NCBI GenBank assembly: GCA_947584775.1 | Contig: CANPWT010000005.1 | Coordinates: 1 to 26,135 of the forward strand | Direction: 5' to 3' | Source of the DNA: an uncultured Clostridia bacterium | GTDB lineage: Bacteria > Bacillota > Clostridia > Christensenellales > UBA1242 | DNA: 26,135 bases | In this document: piece after piece, positions 1 through 7,529 of the stretch | How the letters are laid out: the number at the start of each line of letters is the position of its first letter | Position numbering within the stretch: the first letter of the stretch is position 1 | Notes under the pieces: model-generated | The model's input: the letters and a program-made list of their open reading frames with translations, nothing else | What the model was told of the DNA's origin: nothing | The model's database searches: none | Position numbers and translations under genes: made by a program

Positions 1-1
1 G

Positions 2-1687
2 CAAGCCGTAACGGATGAGGCTGGCATAACCACTTATGAGGAAAGCGCAGAGTTTAATGATAACAATATCGGCTTAAAGGACAACCCATACACAATTTAC
101 GATTTAAGCAGTTGGAACAAGTATGTTGCCGACCCTAATAACTCAACCAAATATTTCAGAATAATTAAAGATTTTGCCTTTGATTATAACAACCCAGCAA
201 CCAGCAGCATGGTGTTTGGCGGGAATATTCAGGGCAACAACATGACGTTATCTAACATTGTGTTGTTCACTAAAACCACATCCACCCAGTTAGATTCAAT
301 TGGTCTGTTTAAAGAGATTAAACCAATAGATAGGTCAGTAAATTTAGCAGTTGCAAACTTAAATTTGCAAGCGGTGTCGGTAAAAGCGGTTAAAGTTAGC
401 GCAGTTGGCATACTTGCGGGCAGAATTGACGGCTACAAACTTTACAACATCAACATTATTAGCCCATCAGCAGATTTTGTTGTGGTTGGCGGCAATGCGG
501 TTGGTGGTTTGGCTGGCATAATTTCAGGCAATTTCAATTTAGACAAAATTACCTCTAACGTAAATGTAAACAGCAGCCGTAGTTCAAGCGGAACAAAATA
601 CACGGTTTACGAGCGCAACAATTTAGGCAATAACCTAAATTCTGTGTATTATGCGGGCAGTGTTGCAGGCATTTTGGATTATCAAATAGACGCAAACGGA
701 GCAACCAATGTAAACGCAAGCACATACAAAGTTGCCAACAACATTGTAGTTTCAGGCAACATCACAGCACTAGGAGATACGGTTGGCGCGGCGTTCGGCT
801 TGATTAATAAAGATGTAAAATTAACCAATGTTAAAGTAAATTTAACCGGTGGCAACTTGGGCGGTGTCCAACACACGGGCGGCATTGTTGGCGAAAACCG
901 CGGCGTAATTATTGGGGCAGAGTTCAACTCGGCCGAGCAAGTGTTCGGCGGCTCAACGCGAGTAAGCGGCGGCATTGTTGGGCTAAACTTTGGTTTGGTG
1001 GCAGATAGTTATTCAAACGCAGTAATTGTTAAAACCAGCTCAACCTCAACGGCAACAGCGGGCGGCATTGTTGGCAGAAACATCGGTGGCGGCACGGTTA
1101 CTAATTCAACCTTTGACGGCAACATTGTTGCATATTTCACAGGCGGCATAATTGGTGCAAATTATTCTAGCGCAAATAAATTATCTGACATAATTACAAC
1201 TCTGCCAACAGTATATTCCGGTTACGAAAATTACACCACCAACTTAGCCAACACAAGCGTAACAACAAACGCAATCAACTATTGGGCGCAAAACTTAAAG
1301 TTGTTCTACGCATTTAAACAACCTAATGAAGACGATAACGATGTAAAGAACTATTTGTCCGCAAACCGCGTTTTAGGCTTGTTTATAGGCTTGGCAGATT
1401 CTGCATCAACTACAGGCTTAGAATTAACCAAACTAACTTGGCAAGACGATAAATTGATTTATGATGATGCAGGCAGTGCAACCAAAATTGAAGAAGAAGG
1501 CAGCACGTTCAACTTTAATTCATATGAATACACTTTAAAAACAGGCTACAAAATAACCAAGCAATCAAATTTGAATGTAACGGACGATTTGTTAACCTAT
1601 GTTATTGGGTCTATTTCAGATTCGCTAGACTATTGGGGCAAAAACAGTTACGCAGATGAGTTCATTTTAGTGTTTACAAATAAATAA
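2..1687 (+). CDS. GLUG-repeat surface protein, 5' end outside the window
   Basis: The frame is open from base 2, so the N-terminus lies outside the window; 561 residues are visible before TAA. The visible part is rich in Gly, Asn, Thr and Ser. It carries repeated units of the type GGIVGxNxGxxxxSxSN (for example GGIVGENRGVIIG, GGIVGLNFGLVADSYSNA and GGIVGRNIGGG), which match the GLUG motif of bacterial surface adhesins and are expected to form a beta-helix. The opening NPYTIYDLSSWNKYV resembles the lead-in that often precedes such repeats. The last ~200 residues lack repeats and end in LVFTNK, with no LPXTG anchor and no hydrophobic tail, so attachment would have to lie upstream or be non-covalent. 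An intrinsic terminator follows. The family call is good; ligand and exact role are unknown. Confidence 0.75.
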   Translation, partial: QAVTDEAGITTYEESAEFNDNNIGLKDNPYTIYDLSSWNKYVADPNNSTKYFRIIKDFAFDYNNPATSSMVFGGNIQGNNMTLSNIVLFTKTTSTQLDSIGLFKEIKPIDRSVNLAVANLNLQAVSVKAVKVSAVGILAGRIDGYKLYNINIISPSADFVVVGGNAVGGLAGIISGNFNLDKITSNVNVNSSRSSSGTKYTVYERNNLGNNLNSVYYAGSVAGILDYQIDANGATNVNASTYKVANNIVVSGNITALGDTVGAAFGLINKDVKLTNVKVNLTGGNLGGVQHTGGIVGENRGVIIGAEFNSAEQVFGGSTRVSGGIVGLNFGLVADSYSNAVIVKTSSTSTATAGGIVGRNIGGGTVTNSTFDGNIVAYFTGGIIGANYSSANKLSDIITTLPTVYSGYENYTTNLANTSVTTNAINYWAQNLKLFYAFKQPNEDDNDVKNYLSANRVLGLFIGLADSASTTGLELTKLTWQDDKLIYDDAGSATKIEEEGSTFNFNSYEYTLKTGYKITKQSNLNVTDDLLTYVIGSISDSLDYWGKNSYADEFILVFTNK

Positions 1688-1692
1688 AAATA

Positions 1693-1716
1693 GGGTAGTT
1701 TAAACTGCCCTTTTTT
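1693..1716 (+). terminator. Intrinsic terminator after the GLUG protein
   Basis: GGGTAG and CTGCCC pair (one U-G) around TTTAAA and are followed by six T. The hairpin lies 5 nt after the stop codon and separates this gene from the queH promoter. Confidence 0.8.
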
Positions 1717-1725
1717 GTTTTGCGG

Positions 1726-1753
1726 TTGACAATATAAATTAAAGTTATATAAT
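1726..1753 (+). promoter_or_regulatory. queH promoter, leaderless architecture
   Basis: TTGACA (1726-1731), a 16-nt spacer and TATAAT (1748-1753). The ATG at 1754 abuts the -10 box and cannot be transcribed in full from this promoter, whereas the ATG at 1760 falls where transcription should begin. There is no Shine-Dalgarno. Confidence 0.8.
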
Positions 1754-1759
1754 ATGAGT

Positions 1760-2347
1760 ATGAAGATTGATTACAATCGCCTAATGGAAGAGCAAATAAA
1801 AAATTTAACCAACAAGCCAAAATTGTTGTTGCACTGTTGCTGCGCACCGTGTTCTAGCGCGGTTATATCTAGGCTTAAACAATATTTTGATATAACCTTG
1901 TTTTATTTTAACCCAAACATTTACCCCGAGCAAGAATATGTTTTGCGCAAACTCCAATTTGAAAAACTTGGGGTGGACGTGGTAGATGTTGGCTATAATC
2001 ATAACGATTTTTTGTCTGCCGTTGCCGGTTTGGAGCAGGAAATGGAGGGTGGGGCTAGATGCAACAAATGCATAAGCCAGCGCATGGAAAAGGCGTTTGA
2101 ATATGCTAGGGCAAATAATTTTGATTTTGTAACCACAACTTTAAGCATAAGCCCGCACAAAAATGCGCAGTTTATAAACACCACGGGCGAACGCCTTGAA
2201 AAAAACTATGGCGTTAAATATTTGTATGGCGATTTTAAAAAGTGTAACGGCTATTTAAACAGTATAAATTTATCTAAGCAGTATAATTTGTATAGGCAAG
2301 ATTATTGCGGGTGTGAGTTTTCACTAAAAAGTGTCCGCAAAAAATAA
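1760..2347 (+). CDS. queH: Epoxyqueuosine reductase QueH
   Basis: QueH (former DUF208) reduces epoxyqueuosine to queuosine in the anticodons of tRNA-Asp, -Asn, -His and -Tyr, and is the non-orthologous replacement of QueG. The sequence shows the family Cys pattern: LLLHCCCAPCSS near residues 25-33, then RCNKC, and YCGCEFS near the C-terminus; such cysteines hold the Fe-S cluster and redox pair. The segments PNIYPEQEYVLRK and TTLSISPHKN are also typical. An in-frame ATG exists at 1754, but I prefer 1760: it gives MKIDYNRL, the usual family N-terminus, and it coincides with the predicted transcription start. The 195-aa product is of normal length. alr follows after 18 nt and is probably cotranscribed. 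Confidence 0.9.
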   Translation: MKIDYNRLMEEQIKNLTNKPKLLLHCCCAPCSSAVISRLKQYFDITLFYFNPNIYPEQEYVLRKLQFEKLGVDVVDVGYNHNDFLSAVAGLEQEMEGGARCNKCISQRMEKAFEYARANNFDFVTTTLSISPHKNAQFINTTGERLEKNYGVKYLYGDFKKCNGYLNSINLSKQYNLYRQDYCGCEFSLKSVRKK

Positions 2348-2365
2348 AAAAACATATAAAAATAT

Positions 2366-3409
2366 ATGTTTAACACAATTTACATAAACAAAACTAATTT
2401 AATTAACAACATTAAACAAGTAAAACGCAATAACCCAAATTCGCTAGTGTGTGCCATGGTTAAAGCCAACGCGTACGGGGTGGGGGTGCGTCCGGTTGCT
2501 AAAATTTTAAATAAGTATGTAGATTTTTGGGGAGTGGCAAACCTAAATGAAGCAAAAAAGTTAAAAAAACTAACCAATAAAAAGATTTTAATCGTTGGCG
2601 CATTAGAGCAAACAGATTTAGACGAAAGTTTTTCATACGCATGTTCCTCATTGGAAGATGTTGTTTTTTTGCAAAACACAAACAAACCATACAACATTCA
2701 TTTAAAAATAAACACGGGCATGAACAGGTTTGGCTTTAATTCTGTGGCGGATTTTGTTAAAGCATTAAAAATAATTAAGCATAGTAATTTGCATTTTGAA
2801 GGGTTATTTACTCATTATGCCACCTCGGACGAGTTTGTAGAAACGCAAACCCGTCTGTTTAAAAAATACATAAAAATTGCAAAGGCGTACAAATTTAAGC
2901 CTATAATCCATGCGGACAACAGCGTGGTTAACAGCACAAAAAATCATCATTTTGATATGGTGCGCATCGGCTTCGATTTATATTATCAAAACGATGCTCA
3001 ATTTAAGCCGGTTGTGTCCATCAAAACCAAAATAGTGCAAATAAACGAAATTAAAAAGGGCGATTGCGTTGGCTACAACAATCGCTTTATTGCAGATAAA
3101 AAAATGCGCGTTGCCGTTCTGCCCGTTGGCTATGCGGACGGCTTTGATATGGCATATATTGGCCTAACATTAAATGTGGGGAACAAACTTTGCACCGTGC
3201 TAAACATTTGCATGGATTGTTTTATGTTAGATATTTCTGCAACAAACCTAAAAAAAGGGGAAAGCATGTTTTTGCTTAACGCTTTCAACCCAATAGATTT
3301 ATATAGCAATAATTCCTTTTCCAACAATTATGAGGTTATGACCAAGTTTGGCCACATGCGCGCAAGGCGCAAATTAATTGTCTCCCCCGCGGAGTGCGAA
3401 GAGGAATAA
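2366..3409 (+). CDS. alr: Alanine racemase
   Basis: PLP enzyme converting L- to D-alanine for peptidoglycan (and, in Gram-positives, teichoic acid D-alanylation). CAMVKANAYGVG near residues 29-40 carries the PLP lysine (K33). NTGMNRFGF has the conserved Arg, PVGYADGF carries the second catalytic base (Y256), and CMDCFMLDIS is the substrate-contacting Met loop. At 347 aa it is slightly shorter than many Alr proteins, but both the barrel and C-terminal domains are present. There is no Shine-Dalgarno; the ATG lies in an AT-rich hairpin (2350-2357 pairing with 2364-2371). The 3' end overlaps the convergent zinc peptidase gene by 36 bp. Probably one transcript with queH. Confidence 0.92.
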   Translation: MFNTIYINKTNLINNIKQVKRNNPNSLVCAMVKANAYGVGVRPVAKILNKYVDFWGVANLNEAKKLKKLTNKKILIVGALEQTDLDESFSYACSSLEDVVFLQNTNKPYNIHLKINTGMNRFGFNSVADFVKALKIIKHSNLHFEGLFTHYATSDEFVETQTRLFKKYIKIAKAYKFKPIIHADNSVVNSTKNHHFDMVRIGFDLYYQNDAQFKPVVSIKTKIVQINEIKKGDCVGYNNRFIADKKMRVAVLPVGYADGFDMAYIGLTLNVGNKLCTVLNICMDCFMLDISATNLKKGESMFLLNAFNPIDLYSNNSFSNNYEVMTKFGHMRARRKLIVSPAECEEE

Positions 3410-4099
3410 CAACAGCCTTAATAGCGATAATATAGAGGTGAGCAGTGCGGCAACATATGTCCAAGCGGCAGCGTTTAAAACTTTTTTAGCGTTTAATGCT
3501 TCCTCCTCGTCAAGTTCGCCTGTGGCAAGCAACATTTTATACGCGCGCTTGCTTGCGTTCAATTCAATTGGCAGGGTAATTAAACAAAACAAAATGTCCA
3601 GCCCGTAAATGCCCAAGCCAATATACACCAAAATATCACTGCCAACGAAAGCGTTTGTAAATTCCAAAATTAAGCCAACAATAATAAGTGGCCAAACAAT
3701 CAAACCAGCAAAATTAATAATTGGCACAAGAATATTTCGTATTTTTATAGGCACATAATTATCTTTATGTTGAAACACATGCCCAATTTCATGTGCGGTG
3801 ACGCCAATGGCAGAAATACTGTTTTGGTCATACACGCTGTCCGAAAGCGAAATTGTGTTAGTCTGTGGGTTAAAATTATCAGTAAGTTCGCCACGGATGC
3901 GGGCAATTTTAGTGTCCACGCAGCCTGCACCGTCCAGCATGTATCGCGCAACTTGGGCAGCGGTTTTGCCGTGCTTGGTTTCCACTTTTGCATATTCATT
4001 AAATGTGGTGTACACCTTCATTTGGGCCCAAATGCCAAGAATAATGCCTGGTATCATAACGAAGCCCAAAACATAATACAATATATACGCGTAAAACAT
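3374..4099 (-). CDS. YugP-type membrane zinc metallopeptidase
   Basis: 241 aa on the minus strand. The order is an N-terminal membrane segment (about 5-24), a soluble part with GVTAHEIGHVFQH (zinc ligands H103 and H107, catalytic E104), two further hydrophobic segments (about 120-165), the typical IELNASKRA stretch, and a C-terminal membrane segment ending RGGDN. This is the architecture of the neutral zinc metallopeptidases named after Bacillus YugP (Zn_peptidase_2). The substrate is not established in the family as far as I know; membrane protein quality control is a guess. An AAAGGAGAG ribosome site lies just before the ATG, and a TTGACA/TATAAT promoter lies upstream. Its last codons overlap alr on the other strand. 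Confidence 0.88.
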   Translation of the reverse strand: MFYAYILYYVLGFVMIPGIILGIWAQMKVYTTFNEYAKVETKHGKTAAQVARYMLDGAGCVDTKIARIRGELTDNFNPQTNTISLSDSVYDQNSISAIGVTAHEIGHVFQHKDNYVPIKIRNILVPIINFAGLIVWPLIIVGLILEFTNAFVGSDILVYIGLGIYGLDILFCLITLPIELNASKRAYKMLLATGELDEEEALNAKKVLNAAAWTYVAALLTSILSLLRLLLFLFALRGGDN

Positions 4100-4135
4100 A
4101 AACTCTCCTTTAAGGTATTATATTCTATATTTATA

Positions 4136-4163
4136 ATTATATTATATATTTTATTTTTGTCAA
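4136..4163 (-). promoter_or_regulatory. Promoter of the zinc peptidase gene
   Basis: On the minus strand, TTGACA (4163-4158), a 16-nt spacer and TATAAT (4141-4136), followed by AAAGGAGAG before the ATG. Confidence 0.75.
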
Positions 4164-4429
4164 GTAAATTGAAATCTACTGCTTTTAAACAAAATGCAAA
4201 ATAAAAAATAATTAAAAATATTAAAAAATTAAAAAAATTAATAAAAAAATTAATTTTTAAATAGTTTTTTAAATAAAAAATTAATATATTTTTCTTAATT
4301 TTAAAAAATAAAATAAAAAATTAATAAAAAAATACAAAACCCAATAAAAAATAGATAAAATAATTATATAAAAAATTTGTAAAAAAATAAAAAAAATAAT
4401 CAAAAATATTAGTAATTAATTTTTTTTTG
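4164..4429. other. Extremely AT-rich intergenic leader
   Basis: No gene is seen. Positions 4198-4263 contain no G or C at all, and 4201-4420 hold only about ten G/C, mostly as A-tracts and T-tracts. It separates the divergent zinc peptidase and AT-hook genes. Such tracts favour a narrow minor groove, the shape AT-hooks bind, so the downstream protein could bind its own leader; that is inference. Confidence 0.7.
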
Positions 4430-4438
4430 TGTTATACT
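4430..4438 (+). promoter_or_regulatory. Probable extended -10 promoter of the AT-hook gene
   Basis: TGTTATACT matches an extended -10 element (TGnTATAAT-like). No convincing -35 is present 17 nt upstream. An AAGGGG ribosome site lies about 7 nt before the ATG at 4483. Confidence 0.45.
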
Positions 4439-4482
4439 AATATTGTAAAAATTAAATTGTTTTTAATTTTAAGGGGTAAATT

Positions 4483-7128
4483 ATGAACGAAATTTTTGAT
4501 TCGATAGACAAATTTTTTACATCATTAAATAATTATTTAACCTTTAATTGGATAATGGTGGGTGCAATTGGTTTGTTTTTATTCACAATTTTGTGTGTAT
4601 TTATTTCAACTGCCAATTCGTATGAAGTGCGATTAATTAAATCAATAGACATGTTTAATAATTATTTTTTAAATAATCCACAAATTAATGAGGAAACACT
4701 TGTGCCTTTTAACAACAAAATGAAATCGCACGTTGTTCCAAGGCAACTTAGAAAACAATGGCAACAATACGTTTTGTATAGGGAAGAAAAAGCAAGCCAT
4801 TATATGTCGTTTGAAAATTGCGTTTCCACACCTATTAAAAACAGCACTTACAAAAGAGATATTGCAACAATGAACTCAATTTGTTACATATTGGTTTTTG
4901 CCTCTCTTTTGTTGGGCTTGTATAACACCGAGTCTACCTCGCTTTCAATTATTCTTCAACGCGCTTTGTTAACTCCAACAATATTGTTACTATTAAATTT
5001 TATAGTTTCAATTTTCTTAAATGTAAGGCACAATGCAGTTGTTAGCGACTTAAACACAAATTACCAATATTTTGAAGTTAATATAGATAAAGCAACCGAA
5101 ACTTTACCCGATTATGTGGACTACGAAGTGTTGTTTGATAAAAACGAAATTAAACGCGGCATTCCAATTTTATACGCATATTTACAAAAACGTGCCGAGG
5201 AGGAACAACGCGAGTTAGAGCGTGCAAGGCTTAAAAACGTTGAACACGAAAAATTCAATTTTGACGAGGCGGGCGTAGAAAGTTCGCTAGTTCTAGACAG
5301 GGCAATGCAAGAGGCAGAAAATTATATTGCCGAGCGTAAAAAATACTTAGAAGATGTTGAACAAATCAACTCCGCCATAACTCAGGAGGAATTGAATTTT
5401 AGGGAAACAACCAAAGAGTATCAACGTCAAATGCAAGTCAGCAAAGAGTCGTTTGACAACTTTAAACAACAACTTGAACAGGCTTCCAGCACAATCGAAG
5501 CCAACTACACCAAAAAGCAACAGCAACAGGAATTGGACCGTCAGCGTAACCTTGAACGCGATTACGACACGGCAACCGACCGCCACAAATCCGTTTTGGA
5601 AAATTATCAGGCTGAATTAACCAATTTGGAAAATGATATCAAAGGCGCGCGTGAAACACTTGAAAAAGCCATGATGAGTGAGTTTAGCACATATTCAGAA
5701 AAAGTTTACGCCGAAGCCAAAAAACAAATTTTGGGCAATGAAGAAGAAAAAGCGCAAGCAGAAGAAAGCGAACTTGCTGCCTTGCAAAACGAGTTAGAGT
5801 TAAAAGATAAAGAAATTGCTTCTCTTCATGCTCAAATTAATCAGTTGTTAGAGCAATTAAACACTAAAAAATTAAATGAATCTGATATTCAACCGCAAGC
5901 CACTGTGCAACCTGTTCAACAACAAGTTCCACAACAAAATAAAGAAGAAAATATAAATCAACTTGCCGACCCAACTGCGCCAATTTCAGCACATCAACAA
6001 TATTCTAACGAGTTAAAAGAAGATGCATACACAAATTATAGCGATTTTGACGAGTATGCCGACATCGCTCCGCAAGAAGTTGAAATAGATGTTGACGATG
6101 ACAACGACACTAATGACGATGACGGCGATGATGTAGTTTTGTTTAACACCAACTTGCTTGAAAATAACAAAGTTAAACTTCCAACTGAATATAAGCCGGC
6201 TCAAAATCCAGCAAAACGCCGTGGCAGGCCTAAAAAACCGGCAGCCGAGCAGGTTAAAGCCGAGCCAAAACGCCGTGGCAGACCAAGAAAAGAAGAAACT
6301 TCTAACGTTAAACCCGAACAAACCAGCCAGCCAGCAAAACGCCGTGGCAGGCCAGCAAAAGTGGTTGAAACACAACCTAATGCGCAGCCAAAAGCAAAAC
6401 GCGGCAGGCCTAAAAAACAAACCGACGTTGCGAAGGTTGAACAAACTGCCACACCTTCAACAAAAAAAGGTCGCGGCAGACCTAAAAAGCAGGCAGTAAA
6501 TCAATCCGCAGTAAAACAAACCAAACAGGCAACCAATGTGGAAAAATCTAAACCTCAGGCCAACAGGCCTGCAAAAAAGGTTGTAGAAAAACAAACCGCA
6601 AAACCTGCTAAACAAGAACGACCAGCGAAGCAGGAAAAACCAGCGCAGGCAAAAGCAACTCGTGGTAGGCCAAAAAAAGCGCAAGAAGTAGTTCAAACGG
6701 AAAATAAACCAACCCAAGCACAGCAAAAACCTGCAAAAGCCACTCAGCCAAAACAAACAAAGCCAGCAAAACAAGAACAACCAGCAAAACCTGCCAAAGC
6801 AGAAAAACCAGCAAAACCTGACAAAGCAGAAAAACCAGCAAAACCTGCAAAACAAGAACAACCTGCAAAAGCAGAAAAACCAACGCAAGCAAAAGCAACT
6901 CGTGGCAGGCCCAAAAAAGCGCAAGAAGTAGTTCAAGCGGAAAGTAAACCAACCGCACCAAAAGAGGATTACAAACTTTTTGCAGACGTTCAGCCAGAAA
7001 CAAGGCCAGAGGGCAGCGATATTGATGCATACCTAAATCAAATTAACGAAGAGATTAAAAAGGAACATCAAAAAATACAGGAAACACAAAAGGTTTTAGC
7101 AAAAAAATCTCGCATTAAAAAGAATTAA
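4483..7128 (+). CDS. Membrane-anchored coiled-coil protein with seven AT-hooks and an H1-like tail
   Basis: 881 aa, not recognised as a named family. In order: a membrane segment (about 21-44), a basic soluble loop, two more hydrophobic segments (about 131-148 and 157-180), a long Glu/Lys/Gln coiled coil (about 235-460), a Gln/Pro linker, a very acidic patch near 535-555 (DVDDDNDTNDDDGDD), then a disordered basic tail. The tail has seven RGRP cores from residue 580 to about 810 in contexts such as KRRGRPKKP, which is the AT-hook consensus for minor-groove binding at AT tracts. Between hooks 5 and 7 the sequence becomes a PAK/AEKPAK repeat like histone H1 tails. A short helix (about 845-880) ends the protein. 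Expected topology puts the tail in the cytoplasm, so it could tether the nucleoid to the membrane. AAGGGG precedes the ATG. The architecture is clear from the sequence; the function is inferred. Confidence 0.8.
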   Translation: MNEIFDSIDKFFTSLNNYLTFNWIMVGAIGLFLFTILCVFISTANSYEVRLIKSIDMFNNYFLNNPQINEETLVPFNNKMKSHVVPRQLRKQWQQYVLYREEKASHYMSFENCVSTPIKNSTYKRDIATMNSICYILVFASLLLGLYNTESTSLSIILQRALLTPTILLLLNFIVSIFLNVRHNAVVSDLNTNYQYFEVNIDKATETLPDYVDYEVLFDKNEIKRGIPILYAYLQKRAEEEQRELERARLKNVEHEKFNFDEAGVESSLVLDRAMQEAENYIAERKKYLEDVEQINSAITQEELNFRETTKEYQRQMQVSKESFDNFKQQLEQASSTIEANYTKKQQQQELDRQRNLERDYDTATDRHKSVLENYQAELTNLENDIKGARETLEKAMMSEFSTYSEKVYAEAKKQILGNEEEKAQAEESELAALQNELELKDKEIASLHAQINQLLEQLNTKKLNESDIQPQATVQPVQQQVPQQNKEENINQLADPTAPISAHQQYSNELKEDAYTNYSDFDEYADIAPQEVEIDVDDDNDTNDDDGDDVVLFNTNLLENNKVKLPTEYKPAQNPAKRRGRPKKPAAEQVKAEPKRRGRPRKEETSNVKPEQTSQPAKRRGRPAKVVETQPNAQPKAKRGRPKKQTDVAKVEQTATPSTKKGRGRPKKQAVNQSAVKQTKQATNVEKSKPQANRPAKKVVEKQTAKPAKQERPAKQEKPAQAKATRGRPKKAQEVVQTENKPTQAQQKPAKATQPKQTKPAKQEQPAKPAKAEKPAKPDKAEKPAKPAKQEQPAKAEKPTQAKATRGRPKKAQEVVQAESKPTAPKEDYKLFADVQPETRPEGSDIDAYLNQINEEIKKEHQKIQETQKVLAKKSRIKKN
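6649..6954 (+). repeat. Duplicated AT-hook block inside the gene, period 240 bp
   Basis: Positions 6649-6714 and 6889-6954 are nearly identical and encode KATRGRPKKAQEVVQ plus flanks. The stretch between them is built from Pro-Ala-Lys codon repeats (AAACCAGCAAAACCTG-like). This points to recent in-frame expansion of the DNA-binding tail. Confidence 0.75.
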
Positions 7129-7140
7129 TACGCAATAAAG

Positions 7141-7177
7141 AAAAAAAGTTATCGACCAAACATCGATAACTTTTTTT
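7141..7177. terminator. Bidirectional intrinsic terminator
   Basis: A perfect 15-bp stem (A7-GTTATCGA with TCGATAAC-T7) around a 7-nt loop. The A and T tracts let it serve the AT-hook gene on the plus strand and the DUF1858 gene on the minus strand. Confidence 0.9.
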
Positions 7178-7188
7178 AAAACTCAAAT

Positions 7189-7377
7189 TTATTTATTTAA
7201 AACAGCCAAAACATCTTTAACATCAACGCCATGAACTTCACAGGCTTCCTCTAGCGTTTCCATTTGTGCGGATGGACAAAACAGGCAGTGGAAACCAAAA
7301 CCTGATAAAATTTCTTCAGCGTTAGGATGATTTTCTAAAATAAAACCAATAATATCTGTCTTTTTAAATTTTTTCAT
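7189..7377 (-). CDS. DUF1858 small CxxC protein
   Basis: 62 aa. TDIIGFILENHPNAEEIL followed by GFHCLFCPSAQMETLEEA and a C-terminal GVD motif matches the DUF1858 / ScdA-N-like domain, a small all-helical fold with a CxxC pair (CLFC) often found alone or fused to iron- or redox-related proteins. It was long annotated as a hybrid-cluster-associated disulfide protein; a redox or metal role is likely but not shown. An AGGAGGA ribosome site and a TTGACA-N17-TATAAT promoter lie immediately upstream. It shares its terminator with the convergent AT-hook gene. Confidence 0.88.
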   Translation of the reverse strand: MKKFKKTDIIGFILENHPNAEEILSGFGFHCLFCPSAQMETLEEACEVHGVDVKDVLAVLNK

Positions 7378-7397
7378 ATTTCCTCCTAAACAAAAAA

Positions 7398-7426
7398 ATT
7401 ATAATCTATTATGCGCAAGTTGTCAA
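7398..7426 (-). promoter_or_regulatory. Promoter of the DUF1858 gene
   Basis: On the minus strand, TTGACA (7426-7421), a 17-nt spacer and TATAAT (7403-7398); AGGAGGA lies at 7387-7381. Confidence 0.85.
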
Positions 7427-7493
7427 CTATTATTTTTAAACAATAATTAATAATTTTTTTATTCTTCAACACAATAATAAACAAAGGAATAAG

Positions 7494-7522
7494 TTGACAA
7501 TCGCAAAAATAAAAAGTAAAAT
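7494..7522 (+). promoter_or_regulatory. Promoter of the LTA-synthase-family gene, leaderless architecture
   Basis: TTGACA (7494-7499), a 17-nt spacer and TAAAAT (7517-7522). The ATG at 7530 lies 8 nt after the -10 box, at the expected transcription start, with no Shine-Dalgarno. Confidence 0.8.
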
Positions 7523-7529
7523 AAAATAA

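Noticed and set aside
6457..6936. Long minus-strand open frames opposite the AT-hook tail
   Set aside because: Very rich in Phe, Leu, Cys and Trp, they mirror the Lys/Pro/Ala codon repeats of the real gene and have no promoter or ribosome site.
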